From assembly GCA_015522955.1 (NCBI GenBank), contig WALG01000087.1:1-5622 (forward strand): a DNA stretch of 5,622 bases. Direction: 5' to 3'. The notes beneath the pieces are model-generated. The model was not told the DNA's origin. It was given only the letters and a program-made list of their open reading frames with translations, and did no database searches. Of the stretch, positions 1 to 5,547 are shown piece by piece (within the stretch, counting starts at the first letter, position 1; each line of letters opens with the position of its first letter). Source of the stretch: DHVE2 group archaeon (GTDB lineage Archaea; Thermoplasmatota; Thermoplasmata; Thermoplasmatales; Aciduliprofundaceae). The position numbers were made by a program, and so were the translations under genes.

Positions 1-1801
1 AAACACTTTCAAGCGAGATTTCCTCAAAGTATAGTTTGTCGCTCATGTCCCAGTCGGTGGATACTGTTTCCGGGTTGTGGTTGAGAACGATAACTTCATA
101 GCCTCTCTTTTTTGCAGCATTGGCAAAATTTACCACGGCCCAGTCAAATTCTACACTCGCACCTACACGAAACACTCCAGCGCCAAGAATCAGAATACGT
201 TTTGTATCCATGGAGTTTATATCATTTTTAAATCCATCATGGGTTATATACAGATAATTTGTCCTTGCAGGAAATTCACCGGCCACGGTGTCTATCTGTT
301 TCACTACAGGCATCTTTTTTGTACACGTTCCTCCAAACAAATCAATCTGCTCATCACTGAACCCATGTCTTTTTACTTTATCGCATACGGCATTTCCTTC
401 TCCCATGGCGTCAGCAATTCTTACCAGGTCTTCCACTATGTAGAGAAAGAATCTGTCGATTCCAGTGAGTTTATACAGAGTATCAATATCAACTCCCAGT
501 CTAAGGGCCTTGGCCACGTGCATCAGAATGTAAGGTTCACGTCTCTTTATTCTTGAGAGCACATTCTCCAGAGGTTCGTCTATAATATGGTACTCTCCTA
601 TTAAATCACCCATCCCCGTCATTCTAACGGCTTTTTGAAGGGCCTCGTGCAGATTCCTGCCCACTGCCATGACCTCCCCTATGCTTTTCATCTCGGTGCC
701 AATTGTTTTATTCACATTTTCAAATTTATCAAGATCCCATCTTGGTATCTTTACAACCACATAATCAAGGGCAGGTTCAAAAAGGGCAGAGGTTACTCCA
801 GTAACTTTGTTAATCAGTTTGTCCAGGGTATGGCCCAGAGCGAGTTTTGCAGCAATATATGCAAGGGGATAGCCGGTGGCTTTGCTGGCCAGGGCCGATG
901 AGCGACTCATTCTGGGATTTGTCTCTATCACGTAGTATTCTCCTGTCACAGGGTTGAGAGATAACTGCACATTGCACTCGCCAATGAGATTTATCGCTTC
1001 TGCAACTTTCAGGGCCTCCATCCTGAGTGTCTGATACTCTCTGTTTGTGAGAGTTTGACAGGGAGCCACCACGGTAGACTCGCCTGTATGAAATCCCATG
1101 GGCTCTACATTCTCCAAACAGGCAATGGCAACGGCATTAGCATTTGCATCTCTTAATATCTCAAACTCAATTTCTTTCCATCCTTCCAAGTATTTCTCGA
1201 CGAGAACCTCGTTTACTTCACTCTGTGCAAAGGCTCTGTGGATGTGTCTTTTGAGTTCTTCCTCACCATGTGCCACAAAGGAGCCTCTGCCTCCAAGATT
1301 AAAACTCACACGCACCATTACGGGATATCCAATTGCAGAGGCATGCTCAATGGCCTCCTCTTCGTTTCTGGCGGCCATGCTTGGCGGAACTGATATGCCA
1401 TATCTTTTCATTGTCTTTCGGAACGAATCTCTTCTGAGAGCACATTTTATTCCATTCATGGGTGTGCCAAGAACCTTCACATCATATTTCTGTAGAATGC
1501 CCGCATCATGGAGATTCACACCCAGGGAAAGGGCAGTTTGCCCACCAAATCCAAGCATGATTCCATCTATCTCCTCTTTTTCTATCACCTTATGTGCAAA
1601 TTCCGGGGTTAGTGGTAACATATAAAGAGCATCTGCCATCTCGTAACTTGTTTGAATGGTTGCCACATTGGGGTTCATAAGAACACTCTTTATTCCTTCC
1701 TCACGAAGCGCCTTCAGAGCCTGGCTACCACTGTAATCGAATTCTGCAGCCTCTCCTATCTTTATGCCTCCAGAGCCCAGCACCAATACCTTAGAGACCA
1801 T
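1..1801 (-). CDS. carB: Carbamoyl-phosphate synthase large subunit, N-terminal 600 residues (partial, runs off left edge)
   Basis: This is the synthetase subunit that makes carbamoyl phosphate from bicarbonate, glutamine-derived ammonia and two ATP, for arginine and pyrimidine synthesis in the cytoplasm. I translated it from the ATG at 1801; the frame stays open to base 2. Residues 1-120 are the pre-ATP-grasp domain (LGSGGIKIGEAAEFDYSG at 8-25, GGQTA at 86-90). Residues about 121-390 are the carboxyphosphate-forming ATP-grasp domain, with R164, H238 (FHTGES), Q279 (ECNVQ), E293, N295 and R297 (ETNPRMSRSSALASKATG) at the expected catalytic and metal-binding places. Residues about 400-530 match the oligomerisation domain, and from 535 the second half begins (LGAGVFRVGASVEFDW, NPETVSTDWD). 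The family is about 1050-1100 residues, so the carbamate-phosphorylating and allosteric domains lie outside. Wording throughout resembles eukaryotic CAD more than E. coli CarB. The glycine loop reads LGGRGSF rather than GGSGGG or GGLGSG. It overlaps the end of carA by 11 nt. The identification is secure. Confidence 0.97.
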   Translation of the reverse strand, partial: MVSKVLVLGSGGIKIGEAAEFDYSGSQALKALREEGIKSVLMNPNVATIQTSYEMADALYMLPLTPEFAHKVIEKEEIDGIMLGFGGQTALSLGVNLHDAGILQKYDVKVLGTPMNGIKCALRRDSFRKTMKRYGISVPPSMAARNEEEAIEHASAIGYPVMVRVSFNLGGRGSFVAHGEEELKRHIHRAFAQSEVNEVLVEKYLEGWKEIEFEILRDANANAVAIACLENVEPMGFHTGESTVVAPCQTLTNREYQTLRMEALKVAEAINLIGECNVQLSLNPVTGEYYVIETNPRMSRSSALASKATGYPLAYIAAKLALGHTLDKLINKVTGVTSALFEPALDYVVVKIPRWDLDKFENVNKTIGTEMKSIGEVMAVGRNLHEALQKAVRMTGMGDLIGEYHIIDEPLENVLSRIKRREPYILMHVAKALRLGVDIDTLYKLTGIDRFFLYIVEDLVRIADAMGEGNAVCDKVKRHGFSDEQIDLFGGTCTKKMPVVKQIDTVAGEFPARTNYLYITHDGFKNDINSMDTKRILILGAGVFRVGASVEFDWAVVNFANAAKKRGYEVIVLNHNPETVSTDWDMSDKLYFEEISLESV

Positions 1802-2909
1802 GTTTACCGCGCTCCAGCATGGATACGAAGAGGTCAAAGACCCAGAGCGAATCCAGTGGGCCAGGTGAACCCTCTGGATGAAACTGTGTGGCAATAACAG
1901 GTTTCTTTGGATGATAGAACCCCTCCGGAGTGCCATCGTCGAGATTCCGCATCCAGAGATTAAGATGCTCTGTGTCATCCCATTTAATGGCGTAGCCATG
2001 GTTCTGTGTTGTTACAAAACCCCTTCCACTCTTAAGGTCCTTCACCGGTTTGTTAATTCCCCGGTGTCCATATTTCATCTTGTATATCCTGGCACCTGAA
2101 GCCATGGCTATTATCTGTGAGCCAAGGCAGATTCCAAGAGTGGGTATATTGTATTCTATTATTGCCTCTGCATTTTTTATGGGTTCTTTAAGCAAATCAG
2201 GTCTGCCAGGACCATTGCTTATAAGAACTCCAGAAGCGTTGTATTCTTCCGCCATGCGAATTATATCAGCATGGTAAGGCACTCTAACCACACGAAGGTT
2301 CCTTTTGAGCAGTTCTCTCAGTATTCCGTATTTCACACCGCAATCAAGAACCACCACGGTGCCTCTATATCCCGGAACACTGTGTATCACAGTCTCCCCT
2401 GGACTTACCTCTGCAGCAAGGTTCATCCTTTCATAACTTGTCCTTTTAATTTCCTCATATACTTTTTCTATATCCTCTTCTTCGGGGACTATTGCGGCCA
2501 TCATTACTCCCTTTTCCCGTATCTTCTTTGTGAGAGTTCTGGTATCCAGACCTTCGATGCCTGGAACACCCTCTTGAGCAAGCCATTGCTCCAGAGATGT
2601 TACGCTTTTGGGGTGATGTCCACGCATAAGTTTGGAGATGACCATGCCCCTTACCTGAATACTCGAAGATTCAAAGTGCAGAGGTATTCCATTCTCTATC
2701 TCCCCCATACTTGGAACTCCATAATTTCCAAGAAGGGGATATGTGAACATCAGAATCTGGCCTCTATAGGATGGGTCTGTAAGAGATTCAGTATAGCCCA
2801 CCATGGCCGTGGTAAAAACAATCTCACCCACCGCCTTCTTTATTGCACCAAACATCTCTCCCGGGTACAGAGAACCATCCTCAAGCAGGAGAAAGCCTCT
2901 GACACTCAT
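1791..2909 (-). CDS. carA: Carbamoyl-phosphate synthase small (glutaminase) subunit
   Basis: CarA hydrolyses glutamine and passes ammonia to CarB. The product is 372 residues, normal for the family. The N-terminal CarA-specific domain starts with RGFLLLEDGSLYPGEMFG (4-21) and carries the hallmark segment YTESLTDPSYRGQ (39-51) with YPLLGNYG (57-64), then GLDTRTLTKKIREKG (120-134). The C-terminal class I glutamine amidotransferase domain (about 184-368) has the nucleophile C261 in GICLGSQ and the His/Glu pair H344 and E346 in QFHPEGSPGP; the conserved QNHGYAI is at 302-308. The residue after CLG is Ser264 where E. coli CarA has His, a tolerated position in this superfamily. I chose the ATG at 2909 because GGAGGAGAT sits just before it and the family N-terminus begins there. 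In-frame ATGs at 2924 and 2966 would add 5 or 19 unconserved residues. It overlaps argH by 29 nt and carB by 11 nt. The catalytic triad is intact, so it should be active. Confidence 0.97.
   Translation of the reverse strand: MSVRGFLLLEDGSLYPGEMFGAIKKAVGEIVFTTAMVGYTESLTDPSYRGQILMFTYPLLGNYGVPSMGEIENGIPLHFESSSIQVRGMVISKLMRGHHPKSVTSLEQWLAQEGVPGIEGLDTRTLTKKIREKGVMMAAIVPEEEDIEKVYEEIKRTSYERMNLAAEVSPGETVIHSVPGYRGTVVVLDCGVKYGILRELLKRNLRVVRVPYHADIIRMAEEYNASGVLISNGPGRPDLLKEPIKNAEAIIEYNIPTLGICLGSQIIAMASGARIYKMKYGHRGINKPVKDLKSGRGFVTTQNHGYAIKWDDTEHLNLWMRNLDDGTPEGFYHPKKPVIATQFHPEGSPGPLDSLWVFDLFVSMLERGKHGL
1802..1815 (-). promoter_or_regulatory. Weak ribosome binding site of carB inside carA
   Basis: A GGAG at 1815-1812 lies 10 nt before the carB ATG, within the last codons of carA. 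It is a poorer and more distant match than those of the upstream genes. Because the carA stop (1791-1793) lies just past the carB start, translation of carB probably depends on ribosomes finishing carA. The start itself is supported by the conserved N-terminus (KVLVLGSGG) and by the lack of a plausible in-frame start just upstream. Confidence 0.4.
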
Positions 2910-4254
2910 AAGTATCTCCTCCATGCCAGGTTTCGAATTCTTCAATTCTCTTTTCAGCCCAGGCAATATATTCTTTTACTCTCTTGGGGTCTGGAGAGCC
3001 CTGAGGTGCACGCTGTATGCTCTCCCTAACTGATATCTCCATGCCATACATTTCCCTCAGACTACGGCGGAAATCTTCCATGGTTTTGCTCTCCCTCACG
3101 AGTTTAGCAACAAGTCTGTGTGCTTTACGGTAGGGAATGCTCTCCTTCATACTCAGAAGTTCTGCAACCTCGGTGGATAGTATGGGAAATCTGAGACAAT
3201 CTTTCATCGTATTTTCCTTGGAGATTTCCATAGTCTCAAAGAAATCTTTCATTATATGCAGCGTGTCCAAGACCCTTTCCAATAGAGTGATGGCATGAGA
3301 ATTCGCCTCCTGAAGGTCCAGATTATAGCCACTGGGAACACCTTTTATTACAGAGAGTATGGCAACAAGGTTCCCTATACTTTTGCCACCCATGGCCCTT
3401 GCAATCTCCATGCTCACGGGGTTCTTTTTATGGGGCATCATACTGCTGGTAGCCAGATGCTTCATGGGAGGGAGAATGTATCCAAACTGTGGTGTGGAGA
3501 ATATTATCATATCCTCCGCAATGCGTGAGAGAGCCACCGCAAGAGAGGTAACAATACCTGCACTCAGGGAAAGAAAATCTCTGGAACCCGTGGCCACCAG
3601 ACAGTTTCTAACGTATCCCGGAAAGAGGTTTTTTCCCATATTTCTGCGGTCAAATGGAACACCTGTGGATGCTGAGGCGCCGCATCCCAGTGGAGATTTT
3701 TCACAAATCCTGATGGCAAGTTTTATTGCCTCTCCATACGTATCCAGAGTCTCATCTATGTAACATAAATAGAATGAAAAAGTGGATGCCTGGGCCGGCT
3801 GGAGATGGGTGAATGTGGGTATAAGTGTATCAAGATACATCTGGCATTTTTTGAGAAGTGTACGCCTCATGGAGATTATTTCACTCAGGATATCCCCGAG
3901 GTGTCTCGTAATTTTAAGTCTCAATGCCGCATTCACATGGTCGTTTCTGCTTCTGCCCAGAGGTAGATAATCTTCCAACTCTCCAATTCTCTTTTCAAGA
4001 TAGATTTCGATGGCTTCGTGAATGTCCTCTGCATCTATTTCAAACAGAATCTCCGGGTTATGTAGAAGTTCCTTTAGAGTTGCCGTGATTCTCTTATCTG
4101 CCTCTCTGGGAATTAACCCAAGTTCTGCAAGAGACTGGGTATGCAGGATAAGTACCTCTATGATTTCATTCACAAATTTTCTATCTTCTTTGCAGGATGA
4201 TATGTAACGAATCACATCTTCTTCAGAGTCACCCAGCAGTTCCTTCCTGTACAC
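2881..4254 (-). CDS. argH: Argininosuccinate lyase
   Basis: ArgH cleaves argininosuccinate to arginine and fumarate, the last step of arginine synthesis, as a cytoplasmic homotetramer of the fumarase/aspartase superfamily. With the start chosen here the protein is 457 residues, usual for the family. The three conserved regions that build the shared active site are present: GRSRNDH (100-106), THLQPAQ (149-155, with the T-H pair), and the signature loop TSSMMPHKKNP (269-279) with its catalytic serine and Lys/Asn. SPLGCGASASTGVPFDR (187-203), EDIHEAIE (76-83) and LDLQEAN (312-318) are also typical. I prefer the GTG at 4254: GGAGTGA lies 5 nt before it, and the protein then begins MYRKELLGDSEEDVIRYISS, like the short archaeal ArgH N-termini I recall. 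ATGs at 4281 (9 residues longer) and 4335 lack a convincing binding site. It overlaps the end of argG by 26 nt (53 nt if the ATG at 4281 is used) and carA by 29 nt. The function is secure; the exact start is moderately so. Confidence 0.95.
   Translation of the reverse strand: MYRKELLGDSEEDVIRYISSCKEDRKFVNEIIEVLILHTQSLAELGLIPREADKRITATLKELLHNPEILFEIDAEDIHEAIEIYLEKRIGELEDYLPLGRSRNDHVNAALRLKITRHLGDILSEIISMRRTLLKKCQMYLDTLIPTFTHLQPAQASTFSFYLCYIDETLDTYGEAIKLAIRICEKSPLGCGASASTGVPFDRRNMGKNLFPGYVRNCLVATGSRDFLSLSAGIVTSLAVALSRIAEDMIIFSTPQFGYILPPMKHLATSSMMPHKKNPVSMEIARAMGGKSIGNLVAILSVIKGVPSGYNLDLQEANSHAITLLERVLDTLHIMKDFFETMEISKENTMKDCLRFPILSTEVAELLSMKESIPYRKAHRLVAKLVRESKTMEDFRRSLREMYGMEISVRESIQRAPQGSPDPKRVKEYIAWAEKRIEEFETWHGGDTYECQRLSPA
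2914..2922 (-). promoter_or_regulatory. Ribosome binding site that sets the carA start
   Basis: The coding-strand sequence GGAGGAGAT ends 4 nt before the ATG at 2909 and is a good match to the archaeal and bacterial anti-Shine-Dalgarno. It consumes the alternative ATG at 2924, whose first two bases directly precede it, and so argues for the downstream start. It lies inside argH, near the end of that gene. Confidence 0.7.
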
Positions 4255-5470
4255 TGTACTCACTCCCCTGCAGAAACTCATTTTTTCTCTCTCTTTCTCT
4301 GTATTTTCTGTAAGCCATAACGCTTTCCAGTCCAAAAATTTCTATGAAGCCCCTGGAATATTCCTGATTGAAGAGTCCTCCTGATTCGTAGGTAGCAAGA
4401 TTTTTATCGTAAAGTGAATTAGGCGAGTATCTACTTGCAATATGCATTCCACCCTTGTAAAGTTTGAGTTTCATAGAGCCGGAAATGTACTGTTCCACGT
4501 GCTCTGTGAACTTATCAAGTGATTCTCTAAGAGGCTCATACCAGAGTCCCTGATATACCAGATTTGTCCATGTGGAATCAACTATCTCCTTGAACTCCAG
4601 CATCCTCTTTGTGAGTACCATCTTTTCAAGTTCTCTGTGCGCTCTTATCAGCATTGTTGCTGCAGGAGCCTCGTAAACTTCTCTGCTCTTTATTCCTACA
4701 ACTCTGCTCTCAATGTGGTCTATGATTCCAATACCATGCCTCCCACCAAGATTATTGAGATTGTCCACCAGTGTTAGAGGCTCCATTCTCAGCCCATTTA
4801 TGCTCACCGGTATGCCTTTTTCAAATCCTATTTCCACATATTCAGGTATATCAACACATTTCTCCGGTGGAGAAACCCATCTAAATATCTCCTCGGGAGG
4901 GATATTTTTAGGGTCTTCCAGAACGCCGCCTTCTATGGAGCGACCCCAGAGGTTCTCATCTATACTGTAGATTTTTTTGCTTACGGGGATATCATGCTTT
5001 TTTGCATACTCTATTTCCCAATCCCGGGTGAATTTTTCCTCTCTCACAGGAGCAATAATTTTCAGTTCCGGTGCCAGTGCCTTTATTCCCAGTTCGAATC
5101 TGATCTGGTCATTGCCCATACCTGTGCATCCATGAACTACGGCGTCTGCACCCTCTCTTCTGGCTATGTTCACCAGTGTTTGTGCCATAAGCGGTCTGGT
5201 TAAAGATGTGGCAAGAGGATAAGAGCCCTGATAGAGGGCATTGTTCATCACCGCCGACCACGCATAATTCTTTACAAAGGATTCTCTCGCATCAATGGTA
5301 TAATGCTTTAAAGTACCCAGATTATATGCTTTGTTCTGCAGTTCTTCCCAGTTCTCTCTCTGACCCACATTGAGGGTCACCGTTATGATCTCATGCCCAT
5401 ATTTCTCCTGCAGAAATTTCAGAATTACCGAGGTATCCAGACCTCCAGAATATGCCAGTACCACCTTCAT
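4229..5470 (-). CDS. argG: Argininosuccinate synthase
   Basis: ArgG condenses citrulline and aspartate with ATP (giving AMP and PPi) to argininosuccinate. The product is 413 residues, slightly above the common 395-405. Residues 1-170 form the N-type ATP pyrophosphatase domain with the PP-loop AYSGGLDTS (6-14). The substrate-binding synthetase domain follows: YPLATSLTRPL (84-94), GCTGMGNDQIRFE (114-126), ENLWGRSIEGG (172-182), RHGIGIIDHIESRVVGIKSR (244-263) and YEAPAATML (266-274), ending with the family motif YSRGFIEIFGL (371-381). Met118 stands where most homologues have Lys (GKGNDQ). The last 23 or so residues are a polar, charged tail (RERERK and on) whose DNA overlaps the start region of argH. 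I chose the ATG at 5470 because a strong binding site precedes it and the protein then starts MKVVLAYSGG; an in-frame ATG 20 codons upstream (5530) adds unconserved sequence. It is the first gene of the argG-argH-carA-carB unit. The function is secure. Confidence 0.97.
   Translation of the reverse strand: MKVVLAYSGGLDTSVILKFLQEKYGHEIITVTLNVGQRENWEELQNKAYNLGTLKHYTIDARESFVKNYAWSAVMNNALYQGSYPLATSLTRPLMAQTLVNIARREGADAVVHGCTGMGNDQIRFELGIKALAPELKIIAPVREEKFTRDWEIEYAKKHDIPVSKKIYSIDENLWGRSIEGGVLEDPKNIPPEEIFRWVSPPEKCVDIPEYVEIGFEKGIPVSINGLRMEPLTLVDNLNNLGGRHGIGIIDHIESRVVGIKSREVYEAPAATMLIRAHRELEKMVLTKRMLEFKEIVDSTWTNLVYQGLWYEPLRESLDKFTEHVEQYISGSMKLKLYKGGMHIASRYSPNSLYDKNLATYESGGLFNQEYSRGFIEIFGLESVMAYRKYRERERKNEFLQGSEYSVQEGTAG
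4260..4266 (-). promoter_or_regulatory. Ribosome binding site favouring a GTG start for argH
   Basis: GGAGTGA on the coding strand lies 5 nt before the GTG at 4254. It matches GGAGGTGA with one missing G. The rival ATG at 4281 is preceded only by a run of A and G (AGAGAAAGAGAGAGAAAAA) with no GGAG or GGTG core. The site is inside the last codons of argG, consistent with translational coupling. Confidence 0.55.
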
Positions 5471-5474
5471 TGTC

Positions 5475-5481
5475 TCACCTC
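5475..5481 (-). promoter_or_regulatory. Strong ribosome binding site of argG
   Basis: GAGGTGA on the coding strand lies 4 nt before the ATG at 5470 and is a near-perfect complement to the CACCTCC at the 3' end of 16S rRNA. It is the best such site in the window, as expected for the first gene of the operon, and it fixes the argG start. Confidence 0.8.
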
Positions 5482-5498
5482 TCTGGCCATAAAAGAGG

Positions 5499-5540
5499 CA
5501 TTTATATGAATTTTGAAAAATCCATATCAAAAAATTTAAA
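5499..5540 (-). promoter_or_regulatory. Putative archaeal promoter region for the argG-argH-carA-carB operon
   Basis: The 77-nt gap before argG is the only place a promoter for the block can lie. Two TATA-like elements are visible on the coding strand. TTTAAATTTT (5540-5531) would put the transcript start near 5510 and give a leader of about 40 nt that keeps the ribosome binding site. TTCATATAAATG (5510-5499), preceded by an A-rich CAAAA that could serve as a BRE, looks closer to the archaeal TATA consensus but would start the RNA near 5480, on top of the binding site. I cannot choose between them from sequence alone. Confidence 0.45.
5511..5532 (-). repeat. Short AT-rich inverted repeat, possible operator
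   Basis: On the coding strand TTTTGA (5532-5527) and TCAAAA (5516-5511) form a perfect 6-bp inverted repeat with a 10-nt spacer, so the half-sites are 16 nt apart, about one and a half helical turns. It lies between the two candidate TATA elements, where a repressor could act. Such short A/T arms arise easily by chance in AT-rich DNA, so this is only a candidate. Confidence 0.2.
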
Positions 5541-5543
5541 AAA
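5516..5543 (-). terminator. T-tract cluster after the upstream gene, possible intrinsic terminator
   Basis: Within 34 nt after the stop codon of the upstream gene the coding strand carries T runs of six (5543-5538), six (5534-5529) and five (5520-5516). Archaeal RNA polymerase can terminate on oligo-T without a strong hairpin, so this may end the upstream transcript. The same bases overlap the candidate promoter, so part of the T-richness may reflect TATA/BRE composition. Confidence 0.3.
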
Positions 5544-5547
5544 TGTT

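Noticed and set aside
77..556. Plus-strand open frame (159 codons) at the left edge
   Set aside because: It is antisense to the oligomerisation and second-half regions of carB; no domain or convincing start context.
1098..1625. Long plus-strand open frame (175 codons)
   Set aside because: It lies entirely opposite carB, which has continuous family motifs; its translation is rich in Ser/Phe/Cys with no recognisable domain.
2271..3029. Long plus-strand open frame (252 codons) antisense to carA and the end of argH
   Set aside because: Both minus-strand genes carry intact catalytic motifs over this span; the antisense translation is His/Tyr/Cys-rich and unlike a real protein.
4282..4303. A/G-rich run as a simple repeat or CRISPR-like element
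   Set aside because: It is short, irregular and coding (RERERK in ArgG); no unit repeats elsewhere in the window.
4282..4335. 18-codon N-terminal extension of argH from the ATG at 4335
   Set aside because: It would overlap argG by 107 nt with no binding site, and its residues (MDWKALWLTENTEKEREK) do not resemble ArgH N-termini.
5471..5530. 20-codon N-terminal extension of argG from the ATG at 5530
   Set aside because: The extension would pass through the AT-rich promoter region, has no binding site, and the conserved ArgG start (KVVLAYSGG) follows a strong site at 5470.
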